Shown here in pieces: positions 54,601-59,391 of a stretch of 64,000 nt of DNA (position 1 is its first letter; each line of letters begins with the position of its first letter). The notes below the pieces were generated by a model. It saw nothing but the letters and a program-made list of their open reading frames with translations. It did not search any database and was not told where the DNA came from. This DNA comes from Tanypteryx hageni (lineage: Eukaryota; Arthropoda; Insecta; Odonata; Petaluridae), in assembly GCA_028673005.1 (NCBI GenBank), contig CM054118.1, positions 9,878,014-9,942,013 of the forward strand, in the 5' to 3' direction. The position numbers and the translations under genes are program-made.

Positions 54601-57169
54601 GGTCTTATTTTGCTGCATGGACCTCTTACTCATATTCCTTATGGAATCAATAATAGTAGTGGCAGCTGTAAGACTAGCTTCAATGGATTCTGTGTTCTTT
54701 CGAATGATTTCAATAGTCGATTCATTCACTCTATATTCGCATGCCAAGTTCATCACTTGCTGACCTGCCCTAAGTTTATCTAAAACCTATTTCTTCATAA
54801 ATGCCATTGATTCACAGTTAGCCTTTTTGTTTCCAGCATCGCTAGCCTTTCTCTTGGATTCCATAGTGAATGATTGAAAAATAGGAGGGGTGGTTGAATG
54901 TCCATAAAACAATGCAAAGCTCTTACTATAGGTGCTGCTTTACACTGAGTATAAGTGCACAGGATTCTCCAAAAAACCGACCTCCAACATGGCTCCACTG
55001 CCCAGAATGACCACACTGAGGGATGTAAAATAATCACAGATTATCTCCTACCAAGATAGTCATTTTAGCAATCGCTTTACCAATTTGATATTTCAAAGAA
55101 ATTCTTTCCTTGTGATGTCTGCCTTCTGCGTGTAAAGAGAAACTAAGTAAATATTTGAGGCACTGGAGACATTGCGCCAAATTAAAATATCGCAAAATTT
55201 TCAGATTTTTATCTCGGATGCCTCTGCATTGCCTGAAAATGGACCATGTTGTAAGAAAATTGGTGTAAAAATAAAATCTGCGCAATATTGAAAACGCTCT
55301 GCATGAGGTTATACTGGACATTGGTTAACCCATATTCCTCTCTCACAGGCAGAGTTCAACAAAGAGCTAATTGTCATAAAACAAATAGCCAGCGCCAATG
55401 CTTTTTCACACACTCTAAAGCCTTGGCTACACGATGCTAGTACATGCACGAGCTGAGGAGCACGTGAACTGGTGCGAGAATGTAGCAACGAACGGAGCAT
55501 GCGTGATAGTGTTCATACGATGTTAGGACTTGAATAATGTTAGTTGAAATGGATCTTTTGGTGAGTGAGGGTGTGACCATTGTGTGCGGAAGAATTCATC
55601 AAAAAATAAAAGAAAAAGAGGAAAAAAGCAAAAAAGGTTGTGGGTGAGAAAGTGGATAACGAAACGCAGTGTACATGGTGCTTCAAACACTTTGTGCCAG
55701 GAGCTAAAATCTGAAGATCGTGTGTCTTTTAAGAATGTGATTGGTTGGTTGGTTGGAACGCTATATGGGATTTCCCATAAGAGGGATCTTAAATATTCCT
55801 CTTTCACACTTGCAGACTTATTTTCTTTTGCAAAATTAAATTAGAAGCAATTGACGCACGATCTTCGGATCGGAACCATTTTAAAGGAAATGAAATGAAG
55901 ATTCTTATTGTCGATTTTTGTTTTCAAATCGAATTCGCCCGCATTAAGCTAAAATATTCGAAATTTTGTCAAAATTGTACATTTTTATTGAAACGTTCCC
56001 TTGACGATCAACAGCATTGTTGTTCATATAGAAAATTTACATATCTGGTGAGTCCATAATAGCTAAATTCTTTTGGAATAAAACGTTAAAGATGATGTTA
56101 ACTTAGTTAAAAAATTGTATACTCTTATTGTCTTACTATTAAATATAAAAAAATATATTCAAGTGAAAACCTGTTCATCTATCTTACCTAATGTTCGTAA
56201 AAGTGTCAGATTTTGCTCACTTCCTTCCAATATAGTTGAATATATTAAGTTTCAATTTTCCCGTTGAATTTCAACAGGCATTTACACTAGTAAGTAAATA
56301 AAACAAGTTTCATTGCTCACTTTGATTTTTGACCCAGAGAAAATTTTCCCGGAATTTGTTACTCATGAGGTGGAAATCTCCCGGAAACAACTACTCATGA
56401 GGTGACTACCCTAATGGATGCCCTTGATGATTAACTTTTTTGAAATTGAGTTATAAATCCCCCTTTACTAATTTCTAGATATGCCACTGGAATTTGTTCA
56501 GTACGTTGAATGTTGATAGCTTTGTTGCCATTGTCAAGAAGAAATTTTTGAATTGTCGATGGTAATACTGACCGTAATTTTAATTGCGATCATAATTATC
56601 CCAATGCCATCTTGTGTATTATTTTGTAAACTGATTTTCTTGAAAATATTTAAAGTGATAGTAATGGTAATCATGAATATTTTGTGCAATAATTTGAACT
56701 TAATTGTAGGATGCCCATCAATATTTTGTTATCCATAGCAACAAACACTTTTGTGTACTTGTTTTTTCATTGTGAAACATGATTCAAATTATTTTCCATC
56801 GTGAAAATTATTCATGTGCTGGATGCATAAGTTTTTTATATATTTGCTGTCAAAAATGCTCAGTATTCATAAATCACTCTACTTAACTCTGGATTTTATG
56901 GCCCATTATTTTCTGTCTTGTAATAGATTTACTGGTATTAAAGTTGAGTATCATTCTTATAATTTCTCTTATTCTTTTAGGGCTCTAAGATTGATTTCCT
57001 GGAGCTGAAGGTGAAAAGCCTTGAAGATGACAAAGAATTTTTGAAGAAAATATGTCGGAGGAGACATGAGCAGAGGGAAGAACTTAAGTTGCAGTTGGAT
57101 ACATTAATTAGTAAAACTCAGCCAGGACTGAGGCCAAAAGATAAAGGAAATTTAAACTCAAATACTTAA
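5515..57169 (+). CDS. Giant coiled-coil protein, 2944 residues, seven coding exons
   Basis: Reconstructed by joining 5515-5696, 8276-8477, 32770-40527, 41299-41509, 44479-44594, 44711-44887 and 56981-57169. All six introns are GT-AG, donor and acceptor phases agree at each junction (2, 0, 0, 1, 0, 0), and the sum is exactly 2945 codons with the stop. The protein starts with about 60 polar residues and a basic YGKKRK patch near residue 70. From about residue 110 it is heptad-rich coiled coil (E, K, L, S, N) until near the C terminus. I see no signal peptide, membrane segment, motor head, GRIP, FYVE or other catalytic domain. Large scaffolds of centrosomes, Golgi or the cytoskeleton share this build, so such a role is a guess. 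Exons 2 and 3 are 24 kb apart and exons 6 and 7 are 12 kb apart, with dense transposons between them. An unseen small exon remains possible, as do alternative isoforms. Confidence 0.8.
6500..6557. mobile_element. DNA-transposon terminus (hAT-like)
   Basis: Read on the minus strand it starts CAGTGACGTAGCAAGGGGG, a terminus shared with 61755 (CAGTGACGTAGCTAGGG). The GC-rich block contrasts with its flanks. The partner end was not located. Confidence 0.4.
6780..7085 (-). pseudogene. Mariner transposase C-terminal fragment
   Basis: The minus-strand frame 6876-7073 contains DLAPSDFYLFQRLKKPLRG, the hallmark that follows the second catalytic Asp block in mariner transposases (HPPYSPDLAPSDFxLF). 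The tyrosine-serine-proline part is altered to HPPIDLAP, so the reading is damaged. At 6780 the plus strand reads AGGGGTGTTCGGAGAGTTCC, resembling mariner terminal repeats. Only about 65 of the usual 340 or so residues remain, so this is a dead relic inside intron 1. Confidence 0.7.
7370..7541. mobile_element. hAT-like MITE right end
   Basis: The minus strand from 7541 reads CAGGGGTCGACAACCTTTCC, a common hAT MITE terminus, followed by a GGCCACATTTG block. The left end could not be fixed. Confidence 0.4.
8276..8477 (+). CDS. Coiled-coil gene, coding exon 2
   Basis: Acceptor TTGATTTTTCAG then one base completing a Lys codon, followed by IWSYENYGKKRKMDTEEVGE and ending LVTQLSEEQENI with donor ATC|GTATGT (phase 0). 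The KKRK group is a possible nuclear localisation or basic contact patch. The segment LKSYTLLELVTQLSEEQENI begins the heptad pattern and runs in register into VNKISREGSEKISSLEDLL of the next exon. If the gene model were wrong, a start at ATG 8313 would be the alternative. Confidence 0.7.
9057..9775. mobile_element. Tigger-like MITE
   Basis: Left end TA|CAGTAAAACTTCACCGAAC followed by a CG-rich block typical of Tigger-type non-autonomous elements. On the right, about 9735-9772 reads GGTCGGTGAAGCTCAC then TGAGGTTTTAACG, which partly mirrors the left terminus. The internal 84-codon frame (9386-9640) has no recognisable domain. The limits are approximate. Confidence 0.4.
10685..11712 (+). pseudogene. 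N-terminal part of a SWIM-zinc-finger / YqaJ-type transposon protein
   Basis: Exon a (10685-10818) reads MAYEGFCVARSDNLPNVDS and later EMR, TGA, VKADR; the TGA at 10802 replaces what should be Gly. A donor at 10819 and an acceptor before 11465 join it to SMRKDYVSNAVGFVKLKGEG and KGKICPEHRKDKEA. A one-base frameshift at about 11588 leads to VSVVVDDEEEDLV and CHDCPYLAKH. From memory of arthropod proteins that combine a SWIM finger with a YqaJ-like exonuclease, the pattern (V+A-R--Y---A-G-V-LK...K--I-PEH...V...CHDC) is characteristic. The final Cys-x-His of the SWIM motif is altered (KYH), and nothing after about 11710 matches. The copy is dead. Confidence 0.5.
12052..12270 (-). pseudogene. THAP zinc-finger exon
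   Basis: A minus-strand exon starting at the ATG ending at 12270 and closing at a CAA|GTAGTA donor. It has the THAP order: C-x4-C (CLVPQC), TPIKLFFMLP, a tryptophan in LWLKAMRRY, then C-x2-RF in FVCEDRF where CxxHF is canonical, so His is changed to Arg. The length of 73 residues matches a THAP module. It lies inside the element bounded at 10300-12527 and probably belonged to its transposase. No catalytic domain follows. Confidence 0.6.
12546..12826 (+). mobile_element. Helitron-derived fragment (same family as 26160-27520)
   Basis: Shares a long, roughly 80%-looking stretch with 26165-26410, including AAACATGTTCATTTTGTTTT, TTCAGCCAATAC and TGGTAGCCCT. It has no 3' hairpin end, so this copy is truncated. 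Confidence 0.5.
12828..13740 (-). mobile_element. Jerky/pogo-type transposase C-terminal remnant
   Basis: The minus-strand frame 13499-13732 reads HKWMIEGEKSFTKGG, APSPETVCKWIVQAWENI and KKCGISNTLDGSEDDFLW. After one stop it continues EEVADDPMIDEVDDDPYDDL and DWDRLFVNKDSNEQEF. This is the region following the DDE core in pogo/POGK-like transposases. The N-terminal DNA-binding and catalytic parts are missing; upstream (higher coordinates) the frame runs into foldback-arm sequence at about 13715. Left of it, 12828-12900 has pogo-like terminal repeats (GTGTATAGTTCGACC and GTGTATAATTCAACCC). Confidence 0.65.
13713..13929. mobile_element. Single arm of a foldback element
   Basis: Matches, in inverted orientation, the left arm of the foldback element at 16938-17180 and, directly, its right arm at 18490-18594. 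It ends with the hairpin TGCTTGCAgaaTGCAAGCA and ACCTTCTACTAG at 13929, directly followed by a TA microsatellite. Confidence 0.65.
13930..13973. repeat. TA microsatellite at the Penelope junction
   Basis: A run of about 20 TA dinucleotides between the foldback arm and the Penelope-like element. A shorter TA run stands at the other junction (about 16875-16900). Confidence 0.9.
14069..14720 (-). pseudogene. GIY-YIG endonuclease domain of the Penelope-like element
   Basis: The minus strand reads CGKPCCLTCPIH, then after a stop NVIYLLTCTLCPAFYVGL and SNPLNICMNGHRN, followed by LPVALHANAHNLPFNN and WELAHIHLLDS. The VIYLLTC...FYVGLTSN...NGHR layout is the GIY-YIG nuclease module specific to Penelope-like elements. 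An in-frame stop lies between the linker and the domain. Confidence 0.8.
14780..15520 (-). pseudogene. Penelope-like reverse transcriptase, C-terminal half
   Basis: Frame-shifted continuation of the RT. It contains RYIDDVFLIW with the two catalytic aspartates, then TFLDVDLYLQDRKIRTCVYI and KPTNHLQYLHFDSCHPFHTK, the thumb signature of Penelope-like elements, followed by RRLCS-type and LLERGYP segments. It ends before the Cys-rich linker. Active-site residues are present, so the damage is in the frame and not in the active site. Confidence 0.85.
15351..16502 (-). pseudogene. Penelope-like reverse transcriptase, N-terminal half
   Basis: An open frame of 383 codons holding the first half of the RT: LLSRGLSFCPTTKFD near the start, YLLPKIHKPNIPGRP and ASSNSPTERISAFVDSHLQP in the middle, and the first catalytic Asp region in LATIDVCSLYTNIS. 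After LKMNNFSFDG the frame departs from the family pattern. The genuine continuation, MAPSYAN and RYIDDVF with the catalytic DD, is in the frame of 14780-15403. The last about 45 residues of this frame are therefore out-of-frame translation. Confidence 0.85.
16938..18594. mobile_element. Foldback transposon with hairpin-tipped arms, split by a LINE
   Basis: Left end CTAGTAGAAGGTGCTTGC and right end AAGCACCTTCTACTA are inverted. The arms, about 450-500 bp each, can be followed almost to the centre (about 17400-17500). Paired blocks include GGGGTACTAATG at 17150 with CATTAGTACCCC at 17800, and CACTTCTAGAAGTG-type motifs at 17195 and 17755. Both tips carry their own short hairpin (TGCTTGC...GCAAGCA). 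There is no coding capacity. A LINE fragment (17817-18490) interrupts the right arm; without it the element is about 1 kb. Hairpin plus CTAG resembles Helitron 3' tips, but here both ends have it. Confidence 0.75.
17817..18495 (-). pseudogene. Non-LTR retrotransposon 3' fragment (RT C-terminal region)
   Basis: The minus-strand frames give FLGVHISDTLNWEPHID, CFMLRRIIKLTNKETAMSIY and YIYSKIKYGIATV, then YNTRTKNDLIVTQHN, GSILCNKLPAYVKEE and FKRKLKSFLIEKCYYS. This is the conserved end of jockey/CR1-type LINE polymerases. The 3' tail is a TTA-type simple repeat (17817-17830 on the plus strand), as expected of CR1-like elements. It is 5'-truncated and has a frameshift between the two frames. It sits inside the foldback right arm, so it is younger than that element. 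Confidence 0.8.
18595..18640. repeat. TA microsatellite
   Basis: About 22 uninterrupted TA units starting directly at the foldback tip. This is the third case here of a TA tract touching that terminus. Confidence 0.9.
18951..20841. mobile_element. Long-TIR non-autonomous DNA transposon
   Basis: Arms of about 440 bp, 18951-19405 and 20408-20841, are inverted copies. For example GAGGCTACTGACTGTAACTC at 18959 reappears complemented at about 20815-20834, and GGATATAAAAAGCAGCAAG at 20530 mirrors the 19245 region. The arms are about 85-90% alike by eye. The roughly 1-kb core has short frames in both directions (19432-19710 plus, 19556-19762 minus) with no recognised transposase motif. No target duplication could be assigned. 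Confidence 0.7.
21787..22761. mobile_element. MITE with 28-bp terminal inverted repeats, nested in Tigger
   Basis: Left CTGTATTATTCCGAATATAG (running into TCCCTCCC) and minus-strand right CCGTATTAGTCTGAATATAG (same run-on). Both are bordered by TA, giving a 975-bp element. No coding capacity. An incomplete second copy of the terminus lies just inside the right end (about 22715-22735). Confidence 0.75.
22769..23456 (+). mobile_element. Helentron-like hairpin-ended element, copy 1
   Basis: Begins TTTTTACTTTCTCCATATAC and ends TATGGAGAAAGTCATG, then the hairpin TGTGGtggCCACA, then ATCAGATTTTTT. The sequence ACTTTCTCCATA near the 5' end is the inverse of TATGGAGAAAGT near the 3' end. Non-coding. 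The 3' boundary is fixed by the Tigger reading frame that resumes at 23457. Confidence 0.65.
26160..27520 (+). mobile_element. Non-autonomous Helitron with ~145-bp internal repeats
   Basis: The 3' end has the hairpin CCCGagcgtagcCGGG (27492-27507) followed by CGTTTCAGATAG and then T. Helitron ends carry such a hairpin about 10 bp before CTRR, and CTAG mutated to ATAG would fit. The interior is degenerate direct repeats: GGGGTGCCACAATTGCAAA occurs at about 26866, 27011 and, varied, 27291, and TGGTAGCCCTG at about 26406 and 26550. No Rep/helicase frame remains. Confidence 0.6.
26720..27470 (+). repeat. Direct repeats of about 146 bp
   Basis: CAATTGCAAA starts at 26727, 26873 and 27019, an exact 146-bp step, with weaker units at about 27163, 27300 and 27440. 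Each unit contains a TCGGTAATTATG-like block and a GGAAGGAATTGG block. Confidence 0.75.
27521..28150 (-). mobile_element. Helentron-like element, copy 2 (3'-truncated)
   Basis: Reverse-oriented match from the TACTTTCTCCATATAC start (about 28148) to the AAATATTTATT block. The 3' hairpin and tail are missing; the Helitron 3' end abuts the break. Confidence 0.7.
28470..28834. pseudogene. Two Tigger-type CENP-B helix-turn-helix fragments
   Basis: The plus strand 28470-28712 reads YLEKGESVNKLADEYGIG, IIDIKKNKTKLLEFA and KSMKKSTYDQCKVIKYWFIA, the CENP-B-type first helix-turn-helix and start of the second in one Tigger lineage. The minus strand 28712-28834 reads MSGISITEIGKSMNFSKSTV and NTILKQKDIILEKLKD, the same module from a different Tigger lineage. 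No catalytic parts accompany them. A short inverted arrangement of two unrelated copies suggests successive insertions. Confidence 0.65.
28930..29599 (+). mobile_element. Helentron-like element, copy 3
   Basis: Runs from TTTTTATTTTCTCCATACAT to the hairpin TGTGGtggCCACA and ATCAGATTTTTTT. Full-length apart from small indels; highly similar to copy 1. Confidence 0.7.
30538..31800 (-). mobile_element. Pogo-like transposon remnant
   Basis: The left edge is TACTGTATTTACCCGAAAGG, similar in style to the MITE terminus at 21785; an inverted relative (TACCATATTTACTCG) stands at about 43560. It holds a broken transposase on the minus strand. The right end is not resolved. Confidence 0.55.
30886..31735 (-). 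pseudogene. Pogo/POGK-like transposase, three frames
   Basis: The N-terminal helix-turn-helix is MVVRYAEETNNCVAGRKYNV with ANVRRWKHEKEKL; after one stop, KAQELARLQNTPHQEFKAS and NGWCVRMMRRNGFSLRQ (CENP-B-type second domain). The DDE core starts MGNADETPIYF (31240-31270), and in another frame come VVIPGGMTSQIQVLDVVV and KPFKDYI near 30960-31010. It lacks about a third of the catalytic domain and has at least one stop and one frameshift. The nearby remnant at 13499-13732 represents the C-terminal part of the same transposase type. Confidence 0.8.
32252..32380 (+). mobile_element. Helentron-like element, 5' fragment (copy 4)
   Basis: TTTTTACTTTCTCCATATG through ACGTTTTGAGATCC, then divergent after about 32380. 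Only the first about 130 bp are present. Confidence 0.65.
32770..40527 (+). CDS. Coiled-coil gene, giant exon 3 (2586 codons)
   Basis: Acceptor GTCTCATTCAAG|GTC, phase 0; the donor CAG|GTGAGA is at 40528. The first codons, VNKISREGSEKISSLEDLL, precede the LSDRQLEVDRLSAEKNE segment, so the exon extends upstream of the TTG at 32824. The frame has no stop for 7.76 kb and encodes uninterrupted heptad-rich coiled coil. Blocks: diverged repeats with the theme SDISRLxxEKGELES.LxSEKENCQ at about residues 825-1150; the exact 119-residue repeats at about 1204-1744; two diverged 214-residue repeats at about 1960-2390; then unique coiled coil. The long minus-strand open frame at 35862-37445 is a by-product of the repeat and is not a gene. 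Confidence 0.95.
35995..37617 (+). repeat. Exact 357-bp tandem repeat, 4.5 copies, inside the coding exon
   Basis: TAACCAACGA recurs at 36011, 36368, 36725, 37082 and 37439, always 357 bp apart (119 codons, frame kept). I compared the full units line by line and saw no differences in bases or codons. Identity starts at 35995 and stops at 37618 (CTA versus ATA). Diverged relatives flank it on both sides. This implies very recent expansion or active homogenisation. Confidence 0.95.
38270..39550 (+). repeat. Older 642-bp tandem duplication in the coding exon
   Basis: Two 214-codon copies. LELKNNQIECLQ...LTNKLNEVS and SKNMELANAKDNIEEQL of the first correspond to LELKNLQLQSVQ...LTKSLNEVS and SKNMELTDSIKTIEQRL of the second. 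Amino-acid similarity is roughly half, so this event is much older than the 357-bp array. Confidence 0.85.
40528..41298 (+). other. Intron 3, no internal feature seen
   Basis: A+T-rich, GTGAGA donor and GCATTTTCAG acceptor. No transposon terminus or frame recognised. Confidence 0.7.
41299..41509 (+). CDS. Coiled-coil gene, coding exon 4
   Basis: Acceptor TTTTCAG|CTG in phase 0, donor TCTG|GTAAGA leaving one base. Encodes LRELTEKLDEQEEYSKSMER, then a basic-acidic alternation ending LRGRLDKEMVKSGS. The heptad pattern continues from exon 3 without a break in register. Confidence 0.85.
41698..41940. mobile_element. hAT MITE with 8-bp target duplication
   Basis: CAGGGATTCCCAACCT on the left and the inverse AGGTTGGGAATCCCT on the right; flanks GATTAGAA and TATTAGAA match at seven of eight positions. 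It is 243 bp and non-coding, within intron 4. Confidence 0.75.
41978..43864. mobile_element. DNA transposon with ~170-bp TIRs and a nested hAT end
   Basis: Left ACAAGGAGAGGCTACAACC, minus-strand right ACAAGGAGAGGCTACGACC. The inverted match continues about 150-170 bp inward (for example GAAATCAGCATCGAAAATAT versus GAAATCAGCGTCAAAAATGT). The core has no transposase. At about 43275-43352 a GC-rich hAT-like end (minus-strand CAGTGTTTCTCAACCGCCG) interrupts it. Confidence 0.7.
44479..44594 (+). CDS. Coiled-coil gene, coding exon 5
   Basis: Acceptor CCCCCTCTCAG|TG completes a Val codon with the last G of exon 4. It reads VRGDFAEFKKELESERSRKK then EVEIKLHSAMLEVQNYHSQ, donor CAG|GTTTGT. Amphipathic helix continues. 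Confidence 0.8.
44711..44887 (+). CDS. Coiled-coil gene, coding exon 6 with a CxxCxGxG motif
   Basis: Acceptor TTAAATAG|ATC (weak pyrimidine tract), donor CAG|GTAAAT. Begins IEEYKRELMRCKQLIFGG, ending the coiled coil. A non-helical segment follows with TLINCGIQTIPMTMPQVQQ and TCLNCNGAGQ. CxxCxGxG is the half-site used by DnaJ-type zinc fingers, but a single copy cannot form that fold alone. Pairing in a dimer is conceivable. Confidence 0.75.
45245..45415 (+). mobile_element. Decayed Helentron-like fragment (copy 5)
   Basis: TTTTCATGAAAAAGGCAAAT and the following GAGATTACAACAGAAATG, then CGTTTTCACTATTTTCTTGA, match the 5' third of the family with many changes. Confidence 0.5.
46904..47400. 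mobile_element. Possible MITE
   Basis: CAGGTAGTCCCCAACTTACA is a terminus often seen in DNA-transposon MITEs. Its inverse, TGTAAGTTGG, appears at 46970. The right end is unclear. Confidence 0.35.
47727..48413 (+). mobile_element. Helentron-like element, copy 6
   Basis: Nearly full length, from TTTTTACTTGCTCCATATA to the hairpin TGTGGtggCCACA and ATCAGATTTTTT. It contains the CAGTCAACCGGAAGTGGG block shared by all copies. Confidence 0.7.
48701..50568 (-). pseudogene. hAT (ZBED5-like) transposase
   Basis: Starts MDKYISGLKRKSTEAAETS at 50568. A BED-type zinc finger follows with CLLCTNPLAADNIKPNKLRQ and HLQCMHAEY, then the KPSEFFQRKLEAL and ASYKAAYRISKCNKPHLIGE region. Further breaks lead to the C-terminal dimerisation segment, LLPFVISYLCETGFSAVVAM followed by KTKYRSR near 48800-48860, as in ZBED5/SCAND3-like proteins derived from hAT elements. 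Early stops (after DCLES, for instance) and several frameshifts make it inactive. The middle catalytic part is only readable in pieces (about 49100-49960). Confidence 0.85.
50599..50960 (-). mobile_element. Helentron-like element, copy 7 (partial, nested in hAT)
   Basis: On the minus strand it shows CATGTGGTGGACACAGCAG at its 3' end and the AACTGAAAGTGG-type block. The 5' half is missing. The hairpin is altered (CCACA to ACACA), so it is older than copies 1, 3 and 6. Confidence 0.6.
51628..51840 (+). pseudogene. Penelope-like RT fragment
   Basis: The plus-strand frame reads LNSLHPSIKFIQEIEINNSL, GFLDLTIHRHTHSLQFAI and FRKPTYTDHTLHLPT. This is the region after the catalytic YIDD in Penelope-like RT (F-LDL....L-F-I-RKPT-TD). 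It is shorter and of another lineage than the GC-rich copy at 14-16.9 kb. The hAT element inserted immediately before it. Confidence 0.8.
52220..54865 (-). pseudogene. Tigger (TIGD1-like) transposase, second copy
   Basis: The N terminus near 54865 reads SKRKASDAGNKKA, then KLRAGQQVMNLACEYRVNES with TIEIIRKNTESI (CENP-B-type helix-turn-helix). The next frame, 54252-54593, gives NTWIEEQTQKEVALSG and FNADETFILEKDD (catalytic Asp kept). The frame 53775-54203 gives MLVYCTENLRALKGKH, LLPVIWRSNRKARVT and VLLVLDNAPCHPSV (second catalytic Asp). The C-terminal part at 52220-52444 reads LSQEELTEEEMLQMLESYKE with LFGFDKLASGLVEAD. Frames are broken in at least four places. It differs from the 21-26 kb copy in sequence and terminus, so it is a separate Tigger lineage. 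Confidence 0.8.
53461..53697 (-). repeat. 118-bp tandem duplication within the Tigger remnant
   Basis: TTCTTGCATATCATCGAAG starts at 53461 and again at 53579. The two 118-bp units differ at only a handful of positions and end with TCTCAGATGTCAGT. They lie in what was the transposase C-terminal coding region. Confidence 0.85.
55425..55850 (+). pseudogene. Harbinger-type transposase N-terminal fragment
   Basis: 55425 begins CCTTGGCTACACGATGCTAG, the style of Harbinger terminal repeats. The frame 55584-55844 reads RLWVRKWITKRSVHGASNTL and CQELKSEDRVSFKN, the conserved opening of arthropod HARBI1-like transposases (WVRpWl-rR---GA-n-L--EL--eD---F). It then loses the pattern; the DDE part is absent. 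Harbinger elements also encode a Myb/SANT protein, but the gene at 3.6-4.2 kb is far away and need not be related. Confidence 0.65.
56981..57169 (+). CDS. Coiled-coil gene, terminal exon 7
   Basis: Acceptor TTATTCTTTTAG|GGC, phase 0. It reads GSKIDFLELKVKSLEDDKEF then LKKICRRRHEQREELKLQLD, a last amphipathic helix with a basic RRRH group, and ends with a polar tail (KGNLNSNT) at TAA 57167-57169. The helix could extend a parallel dimer or bind a partner. Confidence 0.8.
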   Translation, partial: GSKIDFLELKVKSLEDDKEFLKKICRRRHEQREELKLQLDTLISKTQPGLRPKDKGNLNSNT

Positions 57170-57813
57170 TAAGTTTGAGTTTTTTTAATGATTGGATCAT
57201 TTGAATAAGACTGATTGCAACTTGTGATAATCTGTGTATAAATTTGTGCATTGTGATGTTATTTATTTTATGTAGTTGATAGATGTATTATGTACATGAA
57301 ATTTTTACTATGCGACTTGTTTTTCTGTCTTTTTTTGCTCTGTTCAAAAAATTTTATTTTTTATAACTGAAGTTTTCTTGTTTTAAACTAAGACTTTTTG
57401 ATCCATTGGTATGTATAAAGATGTTATGCTAGTGTTATTTTATATTTCATGTAAAATGCATACAGCCTTGATTTACTGTTACTGACTTCCCAAAATTTAA
57501 AGCTGTTATATGGCATATTTCTATTTGAACTGTTTCGCTGAAGTTGTAATGATGAATTTTTCTGATTTACTAGAAGAATCATTTAAGGGTTGGTATGTCT
57601 CTTGAGATGGAGGCAAATATCCAACATAAATGTGACTTTTTGTTTACACAGATTGTTTTATAATCTTGTAGTTGTAAAGTAGATCATCGAGTTATAAATT
57701 GAATTGGACTATATGATGTTTTAAAAATATGCTTTGTACTTATGTGATATGCATCATGGAGTTTTGTCAACTGAAATTTGTTTTAAAACTAATTTTATAT
57801 GAAGTTGTGCAGA

Positions 57814-57819
57814 AATAAA
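57814..57819 (+). terminator. Polyadenylation signal of the coiled-coil gene
   Basis: AATAAA about 645 nt after the stop codon, immediately followed by another AATAAG. The intervening A+T-rich stretch has no other clear feature and fits a 3' UTR. Confidence 0.5.
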
Positions 57820-57829
57820 TAAGAGCAAC

Positions 57830-59390
57830 GAGTAATATTCTCTGGCGAATAGTTTGTGATGAAATATTTTTTGTCATTGCAACCTTATTTCAACAAATTA
57901 TATTTGGCTTGCCTTATGGCTGGAATCGCATTGGTTTATGTACAAGTTCTTCAAAAGCCGCAAAAAGTTTGGGATACAGAATAACGGCCGATTTGGCTTT
58001 CCCAACCTTTAAATGAATATTAAAGGGACAGTCAGTAAAGCAACCATATATTACAAAGCGAGAATGTCTGCACTGCAGAAAGAGGTTCTTGAGGTTAGTG
58101 CTTCAAGTAGGATAAACTTTTGGATTAATTTCTGCACTGTAAATTTAGTCAACATTTTTCCTTGATGTATTGATTGATTGCAGTGATATATTTTTAAATA
58201 ACTCAGTGAACCAGTTCTTTTAAGGAAGAGATTCGATTTGAGTGACGGAGTTAAAAAGATTAAATGTTTGGCAGTACCTGCTGACATCTGTGGAAGACTT
58301 CATAAACTACCATTGCTTCTCAGAAGCAAACGTAGATTGGAGATATAGCGAATTTAGAGTTACGTTTGAGGGAAACTAAAAAATGTGTCGCCACAAAAAT
58401 TTGTATTTATGAATTCAAAAAATATTGTTTTCTCATTGACCTCAACTTTCCATCTGGATATAACAATTGTCAGTGGAGACTGATTCACTGCAAGTCGTTA
58501 TTTGGTCCCCTTTTTCCAAAACCGCCTTGAAAAGGAATACTTGAGGCTCGCATCACTGATAAAAATGACGTTGATAAGGACTTGATAAAATGTATTGATA
58601 ATATTCTTCGATTAGGAACCTAAATTCATGTAGATCTTTGTGCAGCAAGTTATTGTTTCAAATTAAATTAAATTTTTAAATCAAAACGAAGTGTGCTGAA
58701 TATTTCAGTGATTTATTATTATATAACGATTTTATATTAATGTATTTAATGGCGTAATTCTTGTGACCTAATTCTTAGTTGTGAAAAGTAGAAAATTCTA
58801 TTCATACTCCTCACACCGCACTTTTTTCTTGTGAAGGATTCAGTCTAAGTTACCGAGGAAGACCCAGGAAAGAGATGAGGAAGAAATACATTGCAACGGC
58901 GGGAATTCACTAAGTCTCGAGTCCAACTTGCGCTATAAAATTGTTTGAAAGCTGGAATTGCATCGGTAAAATGATGCCCAACCAGGCCTAGGTCACCCCA
59001 CAGGCGTGTAGTAATGGTCCATTCCATTCTTAAGAATTTTCCTATCATTATTTGATTTGAACGATCGCACACCACAAAATAACGAAAATGCAAAGCGATA
59101 TATTAGAAATTATGTCAGGAAACTAGTACATTTTCATTTGCCGATTTATTTTCTAATCAGCTAAACGTTATTTCACTCATTGCATTTGATTGATTGATTT
59201 CTTCATATGAAAATCTTTTTAATGACCACCATTTTTAATGAGAATATTCATCAAACAAAACATCAAAATCAATTGCAAGATTCGACATAGAAAATAATTT
59301 TACTACATGCAAGAGTTCTTCAAAATGCGGAGTTGCGTCTAATTTAAATAAACTAAGACTCAAATTTATTTCCAGAAAAAGGAAATCTAG
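57830..59390. other. No recognised feature
   Basis: Only short frames (for example 58051-58287 and 58845-59093 minus) without motifs. Confidence 0.5.
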
Positions 59391-59391
59391 A

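Larger units (their letters stand above)
51842..55322 (-). mobile_element. Tigger transposon, second copy
   Basis: Left edge CAATAGACCCTCACACAATG, minus-strand right edge about CAGTATAACCTCATGCAGAG at 55316. Both fit the degenerate Tigger terminal pattern CAGTAnAnCCTC. The transposase runs on the minus strand from about 54865 to 52220, with extra sequence (52500-53400) of unknown origin before the C terminus. Confidence 0.7.
44888..56980 (+). other. Intron 6 (12.1 kb), transposon-rich
   Basis: Donor GTAAAT, acceptor TTATTCTTTTAG. The stretches 45570-46900 and 55850-56980 contain no recognisable gene or element. Confidence 0.6.
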
